Shown: positions 1 through 6,227 of the stretch, piece after piece | How positions within the stretch are numbered: the stretch's first letter is position 1 | Layout of the letters: every line of letters starts with the position of its first letter | Assembly: GCA_045576895.1 (NCBI GenBank) | Contig: JAZNHI010000204.1 | Location: 1-6,339, forward strand | Source: UBA3792 sp045576895 | GTDB lineage: Bacteria; Bacillota; Clostridia; Christensenellales; CAG-138 | Direction: 5' to 3' | DNA: 6,339 bases | The notes under the pieces: model-generated | Told to the model about the DNA's origin: nothing | Databases searched by the model: none | Seen by the model: only the letters and a program-made list of their open reading frames with translations | Made by a program: the position numbers and the translations under genes

Positions 1-123
1 CTTGCCATCGTTCTTTTCTTTGATTTCAGGCGTACCGTCATAAGGCAGCAGATTCAAACGGGCCTGATAGTCCGCCTTCTGCTGCAGTAATTCCTGAATG
101 GTCGAAAACGTGTTGTTTTCCAT
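1..123 (-). CDS. 5' end of a small gene, possibly of an AbiEii-type toxin locus (partial)
   Basis: The first 41 codons are present and the gene runs off the left edge. The ATG at 123-121 follows a good Shine-Dalgarno site (GGAGG, plus-strand 129-133, 5 nt spacing). The product begins MENNTFSTIQELLQQKADYQ and continues as a Glu/Gln/Lys-rich stretch ending in ...YDGTPEIKEKNDGK. From memory, short Firmicute proteins with this opening (an 'IQELLQQK...ARLNLLPYDG' segment, then a 'YLYVRKR'-type segment) are often encoded beside AbiEi-like regulators and AbiEii/AbiGii nucleotidyltransferase toxins. If so, this is the first gene of a toxin-antitoxin or abortive-infection operon. The function of the small protein is not known to me, and the neighbours that would confirm the locus lie outside the window. 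That it is a real gene is fairly secure from the RBS, promoter and operator-like repeat; the family link is tentative. Confidence 0.7.
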   Translation of the reverse strand, partial: MENNTFSTIQELLQQKADYQARLNLLPYDGTPEIKEKNDGK

Positions 124-134
124 ATTGTCCTCCG

Positions 135-180
135 ATTAGGGAACTATTATAACGTGTACTATATCATAATTTTCCCTAAT
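135..180. repeat. Perfect 9-bp inverted repeat around the promoter (candidate operator)
   Basis: ATTAGGGAA at 135-143 and its exact reverse complement TTCCCTAAT at 172-180 are separated by 28 bases, with centres 37 bp apart. The upstream copy lies just inside the -35 box, between -35 and -10. The downstream copy lies in the early transcribed leader, next to the Shine-Dalgarno site. This is how a dimeric repressor, or a pair of dimers, could block transcription of the left-edge gene. AbiEi-type antitoxins are known to repress their own promoters by binding inverted repeats; applying that here is inference. Confidence 0.5.
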
Positions 181-186
181 TTGCAA
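146..186 (-). promoter_or_regulatory. Promoter of the left-edge gene
   Basis: Read on the minus strand, a -35-like TTGCAA (186-181) is separated by exactly 17 bases from a -10-like TATAGT (163-158). A second, perfect TATAAT (151-146) lies slightly downstream without a clear -35. Either would start a short leader ahead of the GGAGG site and the ATG at 123. The 17-bp spacing and AT-rich context make a sigma-A type promoter likely; which -10 is used cannot be decided from sequence. Confidence 0.55.
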
Positions 187-420
187 GTGGGTATTCTGAA
201 TCGATTTATCCCCTGTTACTGTGTAAGCAATGAAACCCCCGCATCCTTTATACAGCAGATGCATAAATACACGTGCAAATCGGGGGTATTTGTCAAAGAA
301 TCGGTTGATCTTCAAATCAACGACAAATAGGCGCCTTTTTCGTCAAAAGTGCCCTTCCTTCCAAACAAAAACGGGAATACTTCGTCTGCGTGCCTGATGA
401 AAATCTCCCCCGCAACCACA
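181..420. other. Non-coding stretch with adjacent inverted repeats
   Basis: No credible reading frame is seen. ACCCCCG (235-241) pairs with CGGGGGT (281-287). Directly after it, ATTTGTC (288-294) pairs with GACAAAT (322-328), and inside that GTTGAT (304-309) pairs with ATCAAC (316-321) around a 6-nt loop. A GGCGCC palindrome (330-335) and five T residues (336-340) follow, so the plus strand could form two abutting stems and end in a weak terminator. It could be a small structured RNA, recombinase arm-binding DNA, or chance. No promoter clearly drives it. Confidence 0.35.
407..418 (+). other. Candidate attachment core: 3' end of initiator tRNA-Met
   Basis: CCCCCGCAACCA equals the last 12 bases of bacterial tRNA-fMet genes (as I recall them for both E. 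coli and B. subtilis), including the CCA. The bases before it (AAAATCT) do not continue into a T-arm, so this is not a tRNA gene. tRNA 3' ends are classic attB targets of tyrosine recombinases, and a recombinase remnant lies about 120 bases to the right. A terminator follows 2 bases after the CCA, as often seen behind tRNA genes. The polarity would place the island to the left and old chromosome, or a second island, to the right. The match is short, so this is a proposal. Confidence 0.4.
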
Positions 421-447
421 AAAAGTCCCTATTTTAGGGACTTTTTT
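421..447. terminator. Bidirectional Rho-independent terminator
   Basis: AAAAGTCCCTA (421-431) pairs perfectly with TAGGGACTTTT (435-445) around a 3-nt TTT loop. The plus strand continues into a T run to 447. The minus strand also ends in a T run (complement of the A residues at 420-424), so it can end transcription of the recombinase remnant arriving from the right. Confidence 0.8.
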
Positions 448-540
448 CATTTCCGACTTCTTCCGGTTTTTACCGCATAATCGGTCTATTTCCAACTTTT
501 TTCCAACTACCTCCTCATTTTGAGGGATTCAGGAGCGTTT

Positions 541-1455
541 TTATCTCTCCTCGGCATACAATCTTTCCAACGCATCGGAGTTATTTTTATCGCTCTCATC
601 GACAAGATGTGCATAGATGTTTACCGTTGTGCTCGGTTTCGCATGGCCTAACCTTCTCGATACCCCGACAATATCCATCCCATTTGCGAGGAGCGTTGTT
701 GCCATCGAATGGCGGAACGCATGAGGATTGATTTTCGGAAGTTCCGGATGCCGGGCATTCAGTTTATCAAGCCACGAATTCACCGAATCGGGATGCATCG
801 CCTTCCCATCATCTTGAGCGAAAAGGAATCCCTCGTTGTGATAGAAATCGCCTTTTGAGAGAATATCCTCCGCTTGCCATACTCGAAGTTCCTTCAGGAG
901 TTTCATCGACTCGGATGGAACGATGATGTATCGATCGGACTTCGAAGTTTTGGGAGTATCGAAACAGATGCCTCTGTCGGGAGTGTACTGAACATTCCTG
1001 CAAATATGGATTCGACTCCGCTCGAAGTCCACCGCATCCCACTTGAGGCCGAGAATCTCCCCTCTCCTGCATCCGGTATCCATCATCAGGTTGACGAGCG
1101 CTCTCCATTTGATGGGAGCGTCCTCCTCCCGCATCGCCTTCTTGATTGCTCGAATCTCATCGATCCGGAAGAAATGTGCATCCTTATCCTCAACCTTCGG
1201 CCGCTCAACCCTATCGGCGGGATTGAAGGAAATCATGCCCTCCCGAACGGCTTGCTCGAGAACCGTATGAATGAGGCGATGATGCTCAAGTATCGTCTTA
1301 TTCGAGAGCACTCTGCCATTCTTTGCTACTCCCTTTTTCCCGAGCGAGAGATACAAATCGTTGAGCATATCCGGGCGAATCTCCTTCAGTTGAAGATGGC
1401 CGATGATATCTGCGTCAATACCACTCCGATCTTGCGCGGCAGCACACGATAACAC
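541..1455 (-). pseudogene. Tyrosine recombinase (phage/ICE-type integrase), 5'-truncated
   Basis: The frame encodes 304 residues from a GTG at 1455. Integrases of this phage/ICE type usually have about 370-400 residues with an N-terminal arm-binding domain, a SAM-like core-binding domain and a catalytic domain. Here the arm-binding domain and the start of the core-binding domain are missing: recognisable similarity begins near residue 13-16 (IDADIIGHLQLKEIRP), and the first dozen residues look unrelated. The catalytic domain (about 95-300) is complete: Arg130 in TGCRRGE, Lys169 in TPKTSKS, His245-x-x-Arg248 in HAFRH, His271 in LGH and nucleophile Tyr281 in NIYAHL. No Shine-Dalgarno site is possible before the GTG, because a perfect terminator hairpin (1459-1485) sits 3 bases upstream. 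No missing N-terminal part is found in other frames upstream. The likely reading is a remnant left when DNA to its right was deleted; an expressed short catalytic fragment is less likely. Family certain, pseudogene status probable. Confidence 0.85.
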
Positions 1456-1458
1456 AAC

Positions 1459-1486
1459 AAAGCCCGACCGTCACGGTCGGGCTTTT
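1459..1486. terminator. Perfect 12-bp terminator hairpin downstream of the three-gene operon
   Basis: AAAGCCCGACCG (1459-1470) pairs exactly with CGGTCGGGCTTT (1474-1485) around a 3-nt loop. The plus strand ends in TTTT; the minus strand continues TTTGTTGTGTT. Since no plus-strand gene is seen, its likely job is to end the minus-strand operon that stops at 1640. It also shields the recombinase remnant from that transcription. The 150 bases between it and 1640 hold no gene that I can see. Confidence 0.8.
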
Positions 1487-1639
1487 CATTCTTGCGAACA
1501 TTTCACATCGTATTCCGATAATCCTCGCAAATCCCGGTTATTTACCCCGCAGCGCATCTTCCGCCCCGTTCCCCCCGGGTTCGGGCTTCCGTTCACCGGT
1601 ATTTTCACAGAGAATCCCCGGTTTCATCGTGCATAAACC

Positions 1640-2371
1640 TTATTCCGCCGGTTCGCACCATTCGGTGAAAGTTTCTTCACCTGCAACTTCCAGGGCAAGA
1701 TGCGAAAACCACGCATCCGGCGCTGCGCCGTGCCAGTGCTTGACGTTCGCGGGGATATTGACGATATCGCCGGGATGCAGTTCTTGCGGCGCCTTTCCCC
1801 ATTCCTGATAGTATCCTCTGCCGCCGACGCAGATCAGCATCTGTCCGCCGCCGTTTTTTGCATGATGGATATGCCAGTTGTTGCGGCACCCCGGCTCGAA
1901 GGTCACGTTATAAAGCGGCATCTGCGCCGTAGAAAGCGGTGCAAGATAGCTTTGTCCGACGAAGAACTGTCCATACGGATTCGGCTCGCCGATCGGGAAG
2001 AAAATCGTGCTCTGAAAACGATCCTTCTCCGTCGGCTCCTCGATCGGATCGTTATAAACCTCCTTTGCAAGGTTGAACGTCGCCCATGCTTTGGGCCAGC
2101 CCGCATAGAACGCTGCGTGCGTGACCGCCGCGGCCATTTCCCTTTGGCTGACGCCGTGATTCCTGGCATTTTGAATGTGGTACTTGAGGCTGCTGTCTGT
2201 GATGCCCTGTGCCATCAGCGCGATGACGGTGATCAAGCTCCTCGTCTTGAGATCAATATCTTTGTTATTCCAGTTTTCACCGAACAGCACGTCGTCGTTA
2301 TAGTGGGCAAATTCCGGTGCAAATTCGCCGAGCGCGTTTCTGCCCGCCGTTTGTACGATCTTTTCGCTCAT
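1640..2371 (-). CDS. Carboxymuconolactone decarboxylase / cupin fusion protein
   Basis: A 243-residue cytoplasmic protein. Residues about 15-110 form an all-helical carboxymuconolactone-decarboxylase (AhpD-like) domain, with the typical DLKTRSLITVIALMAQG and MAAAVTHAAFYAGWPKAW helices. No CxxC pair is present, so it is not an AhpD-type peroxidase. Residues about 130-235 are a cupin barrel: motif 1 carries His167-x-His169 after Gly161, motif 2 has Gly201-Asp...Pro207...His212-x-His214. The usual glutamate of motif 1 appears to be Gln177, so the metal site may rest on histidines. Start chosen at MSEK because AGAGG lies 8 bases upstream; longer versions would run into the coding end of the preceding gene. 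It is last in the operon, 41 nt after the aldo/keto reductase. Fusions of this kind occur in many bacteria with mostly unproven roles; a decarboxylase, isomerase or detoxifying enzyme for a small organic substrate is plausible. Domain calls secure, reaction unknown. Confidence 0.9.
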   Translation of the reverse strand: MSEKIVQTAGRNALGEFAPEFAHYNDDVLFGENWNNKDIDLKTRSLITVIALMAQGITDSSLKYHIQNARNHGVSQREMAAAVTHAAFYAGWPKAWATFNLAKEVYNDPIEEPTEKDRFQSTIFFPIGEPNPYGQFFVGQSYLAPLSTAQMPLYNVTFEPGCRNNWHIHHAKNGGGQMLICVGGRGYYQEWGKAPQELHPGDIVNIPANVKHWHGAAPDAWFSHLALEVAGEETFTEWCEPAE

Positions 2372-2412
2372 GATAGAATCCTCTCTTTCGCTTTTTTCTC
2401 CGTGCGGCTCCG

Positions 2413-3561
2413 TCAATATCCGAAGATCTCCACGGCTTTTTTCATATTTTTGCGGATCGCGACGCCGAAGGGACAGCGATGTTCGCATGCGCCGCATTGG
2501 ATGCAGTCCGAACCGTGCGCTTCCAGGACTTTATAGTGTTCCCGCACCGTTTCGGGAACGGCGCCGGACGACACGGCAAGGTTCAAAAACTTCGTCACGT
2601 CCGCAACGCTGATCTTCATGGGGCACGGTGCGCAATGAGAGCAGTACATGCAGTGCCCGCTCCAGCTGATCTTCGGGAACGACGCGAACGCCGAAGCATA
2701 ATCGCGCTCCGCATCCGATGCGGTTTCGTAGGCAATGCATTCCCTGAGCTGTCCCGTTGTATGCGCGCCGCAAAGAACGGTGGCGACGGCGGGACGGGTC
2801 AGGCAATAATGAATGCACTGCGCGGGTGTCAGCGCGGCGCCCGCCGGGGAAAGCTCCGCATTCAGAAGATCGCCGCCCGCAAAGCACTTCATCACGGTGA
2901 TGCCGACGCCCCTGCTTTGACAGACCTCGTACAGACGCTGCCGATCGGGATCCATATTCATATAGGTCTTCTTGTAAACGTCGTCCGCCCACAGATCGTC
3001 CACGTTTTCGGTCGGCGGCTGCAGATCGTAAACCGGATTCACGCTGAACATCAGCACCTCGATGTTGCCGCTTTCGACCGCCTTCCGCGCAACGATCGGA
3101 TTATGCGAACTCAAACCGATATGACGGATCAACCCTTTCGCTTTCAATTCCCTCGCGTAATCCAGGATACCGTTGTCGAGAATCTCCTGCCAGTCCTTTT
3201 CCGCGTCGCAATAGTGGATCATTCCAACGTCGATGTAATCTGTCTTCAAAAGGGAGAGCATTTCTGAAAAGCCCTCTTTGACCTCCGCAAGGTTTCGCGT
3301 CCGAAGATACTGTCCGTTTTTCCAAACAGAGCAGATATGGGACTGGATCATGATCTTCTCCCGTCTGCCCTCGAGCGCGTTTCCTACTGCGCTGCGCAGT
3401 TTCGGATCGGAAGCATACAGATCGAAGTAATTGATCCCCTCCCGCTCCGCAAGATCGAACAGTTCCTTTGTCATAGCACAGTTGTTCTCGGAAAACCCCT
3501 CGCAGCCCATGCCGATCTCGCTGACGAGCAGTCCCGTGTTGCCCAATTCCCTGTAACGCAT
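2413..3561 (-). CDS. Aldo/keto reductase with C-terminal [4Fe-4S] ferredoxin domain
   Basis: A 382-residue protein of the COG1453 type. Residues 1-285 form the aldo/keto reductase barrel, opening MRYRELGNTGLLVSEIGMG. The active-site Asp47 and Tyr49 (NYFDLYASDP) and His116 (GMIHYCD) are visible. The lysine usual at the end of the next strand appears to be His75 (IMIQSHI); from memory this Q-x-HI pattern is normal in this subfamily, so it is not damage. Residues 300-365 are a ferredoxin-like tail: C304-x2-C307-x2-C310-x2-C313-P and the classic C353-x2-C356-x2-C359-x3-C363-P, enough for two [4Fe-4S] clusters. The clusters suggest electron transfer with a ferredoxin or flavin partner in an anaerobe rather than simple NADPH chemistry. 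Start ATG at 3561 has GAGAGGGGGG 7 bases upstream. It lies 15 nt after the metallophosphoesterase and 41 nt before the cupin fusion. Substrate unknown. Confidence 0.93.
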   Translation of the reverse strand: MRYRELGNTGLLVSEIGMGCEGFSENNCAMTKELFDLAEREGINYFDLYASDPKLRSAVGNALEGRREKIMIQSHICSVWKNGQYLRTRNLAEVKEGFSEMLSLLKTDYIDVGMIHYCDAEKDWQEILDNGILDYARELKAKGLIRHIGLSSHNPIVARKAVESGNIEVLMFSVNPVYDLQPPTENVDDLWADDVYKKTYMNMDPDRQRLYEVCQSRGVGITVMKCFAGGDLLNAELSPAGAALTPAQCIHYCLTRPAVATVLCGAHTTGQLRECIAYETASDAERDYASAFASFPKISWSGHCMYCSHCAPCPMKISVADVTKFLNLAVSSGAVPETVREHYKVLEAHGSDCIQCGACEHRCPFGVAIRKNMKKAVEIFGY

Positions 3562-3576
3562 TTATTTACCCCCCTC

Positions 3577-4737
3577 TCAATTCCTTCCAAACGAATTCGC
3601 CTTGAGATCGATCACAACGATCTCCGAATGACATCCGGTCTTGAATCGGAACGTCCAGTTGCTGACGCCGCTCGATACGATAAAATCGGTGTTTTGCCGC
3701 TTTTCGTGTCCATAACGCAGGGCGTTTTCGCCGATCCATTCGCCGATATGGTTGATCGGGATGAACTGACCGCCGTGCGTATGCCCGCACAGCACAAGAT
3801 CCGCGCCCGCCGCCGCTTCGGCATCGAAATCGTACGGCTGGTGATCCAGAAGAATAACGTATCGATCCATATCAACAGACGACAGCAGTTCTTCCGCCGT
3901 CATGCGTCCGCCGCTTCTCTGCTCCTCGGATCGATCCTTCCTCCCAACGATGCAAAGACTGTCCCCGACCGAAACCGATGCGTCCTCCAATACGATCACG
4001 CCGTTCTGCTCCAGTCTGTTTCTGAGTTCCGCGCTGCTCCAGCCGCGGTTCGATTCGCTGAAATATCCTTTGTCGTGATTGCCGTAGACAAAGAATACGC
4101 CTTGCGGTGCGGTGAGCTTTCCCAAGGCGTCGCAGGCGGAAAGCATATCCTGCCGCGAGGTATCGTCGTCCACGAAATCGCCGGTGATCACAACCGCGTC
4201 CGGGTGCAGATTGTTGATCCGCTCGATGTGCCGGGTAAACCCCTCTGCATCGAAGGTCGCGCCGATATGCGAATCTGTCATTTGTACGATCCGCAGATCC
4301 CGATCCAGTTTATTCGATGCGAAGGAATAGTTCGTTACCCATACATGATGCTCGGCGATCCATCCTCCCGCAAGCCATAATACACAAAGGGCGATCGCTG
4401 CGGCACCCGCAAGATACCGTTTCGGGCGTTTCTTTCCGATCTTTTCGACGAGAAATGCCGCAAAATCGCAGATCAGCCAGAAAAGGACGAGATGGATCAT
4501 GCAGGCGACGGCGTTCATCATGTTCCATGCAAGCCATAAAACCGCAGTCAAAAGAACGAAAAATCCGAAGCACAGCAGGCGCGCAAGCCATTTCCTGCCA
4601 TGCGCGACCCGCTGCACCGCCGCAAAGTGCGCTGCCCGGAAGGAGATGTACAATAGTCCGCCTGCAAACGCCGCAAGCATCAGCCCGATGATGATCAGCC
4701 ACATATAGGTTTCCCCGTTGATTCGTGCGTGTTCCAT
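3577..4737 (-). CDS. Membrane-anchored calcineurin-like metallophosphoesterase (YkuE/YaeI type)
   Basis: A 386-residue protein whose first 128 residues hold about four hydrophobic helices (roughly 13-32, 53-71, 76-97 and 110-128). A metallophosphoesterase domain from about 147 to 376 follows. All family metal ligands are present: Asp155-x-His157 (MTDSHIG), Gly186-Asp187 (ITGDFVDD), Gly219-Asn-His-Asp222, His299 (LLDHQP) and Gly318-His-Thr-His321. It should be a two-metal phosphoesterase at the membrane; members of this family such as E. coli YaeI act on lipid A or UDP-sugar-lipid type substrates or are uncharacterised. Two starts compete: ATG 4737 (GGAAAG 4 bases upstream, weak) and ATG 4704, Met12, with GGGGA about 8 bases upstream and directly opening the first helix. 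The longer one is given. A lone -10-like TATACT (4763-4758) lies upstream. First gene of the operon; linkage to the two redox genes is unexplained. Confidence 0.92.
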   Translation of the reverse strand: MEHARINGETYMWLIIIGLMLAAFAGGLLYISFRAAHFAAVQRVAHGRKWLARLLCFGFFVLLTAVLWLAWNMMNAVACMIHLVLFWLICDFAAFLVEKIGKKRPKRYLAGAAAIALCVLWLAGGWIAEHHVWVTNYSFASNKLDRDLRIVQMTDSHIGATFDAEGFTRHIERINNLHPDAVVITGDFVDDDTSRQDMLSACDALGKLTAPQGVFFVYGNHDKGYFSESNRGWSSAELRNRLEQNGVIVLEDASVSVGDSLCIVGRKDRSEEQRSGGRMTAEELLSSVDMDRYVILLDHQPYDFDAEAAAGADLVLCGHTHGGQFIPINHIGEWIGENALRYGHEKRQNTDFIVSSGVSNWTFRFKTGCHSEIVVIDLKANSFGRN

Positions 4738-5052
4738 TTTGCTTTCCGATACGACCGAGTATACTGGAAGTCACCATGCCAACGACTTCAAGCAACACGA
4801 GTACGGCGAGATCGTCCGGGAAGAAGAACACTCGCAGTTCGCTGCGAAGAACACAAACATCATCGTACCCGCCATATTGCCCGGAAAACCGCGCTTGATA
4901 AACGCATACACGCCGCAGATCCGGATTGCACCCGCAAAGATGCAGGCAGCGATACTGTGCCTCGTCAGCAGCGTGACGCCGATCACACGCGCCTGCGCTT
5001 TCTCGCTGCCCTCCGGCGAGAGATTTTTCTGTCTTTCAGCGCTTCGCTGCTG
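4738..5052 (-). other. Gap between two genes; possible frameshifted remnant of a small membrane protein
   Basis: About 315 bases without an assignable intact gene. On the minus strand, in the same frame as the cation transporter and right after its stop, an open stretch reads ...QKNLSPEGSEKAQARVIGVTLL and then hydrophobic sequence (AGTMMFVFFAANCE) up to about 4835. Beyond that the frame loses its hydrophobic pattern, while the overlapping frame from GTG 4831 continues FFFPDDLAVLVLLEVVGMVTSS, again membrane-like, and runs into the start of the metallophosphoesterase. A single frameshift near 4830 would join them into a protein with about three hydrophobic segments. There is no good start codon or ribosome site; the best candidate is GTG 4986. 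I do not recognise the family. It may be a decayed gene or only an AT-poor spacer. A small 5-bp hairpin (5037-5049) has no T run. Confidence 0.3.
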
Positions 5053-6171
5053 TCAATCGGCAACGTCCACATCCGGCACGATCACGATTTCGTAGTCCGG
5101 ATACATTCCGCAGATTTCTTTGTACATCGTTTCAAGAGCTTCTTTCCGGTCGACGTCGAAGCTCATGACGACGTCGAAACGAGCCGTTTTCTTTTCCGTG
5201 TCCGCATAGAAGCCGTGCATCTGCAATGCCCATTCGTGCGACAGGACGGTTTCCTGAACCTTGTTGCGCATTTGCGCTGCTTCGTCGTTCGACGTGTTGT
5301 AGGAATACACACCGATACCGGTCAGGATCACGCCGGTCTTTTGATAAACGTCAACCTGAATTTTACGCGTAATACGGTCGACGTCGTCAACGGTCAGCGT
5401 GTCCGGCAGTTCCACATGCACGGAGCCGTAGTTCCTGTTCGGTCCGTAATTGAACAGCGTGACGTCGTACGCGCCGAGAACGGATTCTTCCTCACAGATA
5501 ATCTGTTTCAGCTCCTTCGTGGTCTCCGCATCCTCGCGCTTGCCGATGATGTCGTTCAGCATTTCAATCATCATTTCGACGCCCGCCTTGATGATGAATC
5601 CGGCAATCACGACGCCGACGTATGCTTCCAGTGAGACGCCCCAGATCAGATAAACGATCGCCGAAGCAAGCACCGAAGCGGACAGGATCGCATCAAACAT
5701 GGCGTCCGAGCCGGAGGCAACGAGCGCACCGGAGTTGACCTTTTTACCCTGTTTTTTCACGTACAGACCGAGAATCAGTTTGACAACGATCGCCACCGAG
5801 ATGATGACGAGCGTTACGGTACCGTATTCGGCGGCTTCCGGGCGGATGATCTTTTTGATCGATTCCACCAATGACGTGATGCCTGCGTAAAGCACGAGCG
5901 CGGCGACGATCATGGAACTCAGATATTCAATCCGTCCGTAACCCATCGGGTGTTTTTTGTCAGGTGCCTTTCCGGCCAGTTTTGTGCCAACGATGGTGAT
6001 CACGGAGGAAAGCGCGTCTGACAGGTTGTTGACTGCGTCGAGCACCACGGCGATCGAATGTGAAAGCAGGCCGACGACCATTTTGAAAGCGACCAGCAGT
6101 ATATTTGTAAGGATGCCGATGATACTGGTGCGCACTATAGTTTTTTCTCTTGAAGCTATGTTATTGTCCAT
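5053..6171 (-). CDS. Cation diffusion facilitator family metal exporter (possibly Mn-type)
   Basis: A 372-residue inner-membrane antiporter of the CDF family, expected to export a divalent metal in exchange for protons. Six transmembrane helices span about 13-210, followed by a cytoplasmic ferredoxin-fold domain (about 218-292). An additional tail of about 75 residues may form a second small alpha/beta domain. Helix 2 carries the signature LDAVNNLSDALSS and the loop has the family motif HPMGYGRIEYLSS. By alignment with FieF, the transport site is Asp45, Asn49 (helix 2), Asp156 and Asp160 (helix 5, GSDAMFDAI). The histidine of zinc transporters is replaced by aspartate, and an N-D-D-D set is, as I recall, that of the pneumococcal manganese exporter MntE. 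Metal choice therefore leans to Mn, with Fe possible. Start ATG 6171 lacks a visible Shine-Dalgarno sequence, unlike the other intact genes; GTG at codon 13 is the only nearby alternative. It is separated from the operon downstream by 315 bases. Confidence 0.93.
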   Translation of the reverse strand: MDNNIASREKTIVRTSIIGILTNILLVAFKMVVGLLSHSIAVVLDAVNNLSDALSSVITIVGTKLAGKAPDKKHPMGYGRIEYLSSMIVAALVLYAGITSLVESIKKIIRPEAAEYGTVTLVIISVAIVVKLILGLYVKKQGKKVNSGALVASGSDAMFDAILSASVLASAIVYLIWGVSLEAYVGVVIAGFIIKAGVEMMIEMLNDIIGKREDAETTKELKQIICEEESVLGAYDVTLFNYGPNRNYGSVHVELPDTLTVDDVDRITRKIQVDVYQKTGVILTGIGVYSYNTSNDEAAQMRNKVQETVLSHEWALQMHGFYADTEKKTARFDVVMSFDVDRKEALETMYKEICGMYPDYEIVIVPDVDVAD

Positions 6172-6227
6172 AAGTGATTTTGGGATATACCCGTTTTAAT
6201 AAAAATAGTGAAATCATATATAACAAT

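Noticed and set aside
336..420. A complete tRNA gene ending at the CCA
   Set aside because: Only the last 12 bases match; no T-arm, anticodon arm or D-arm can be folded upstream.
2372..2497. Longer N-terminus for the CMD-cupin protein
   Set aside because: The extra 42 residues overlap the coding end of the reductase, including its ferredoxin tail, and are Arg-rich. The ATG at 2371 has a ribosome site and a family-like start.
1700..2536. Plus-strand open frame of 278 codons
   Set aside because: Antisense to the CMD-cupin gene, rich in Arg/Cys/His runs typical of shadow frames, and without a recognisable family or ribosome site.
3337..4380. Plus-strand open frame of 347 codons
   Set aside because: It lies antisense across the start of the reductase and most of the phosphoesterase, both of which have full motif sets. 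Its product has no recognisable domain; it is a composition shadow.
4729..5634. Plus-strand open frame of 301 codons
   Set aside because: Antisense to the C-terminal half of the cation transporter; its Asp/His/Val-rich product has no family resemblance.
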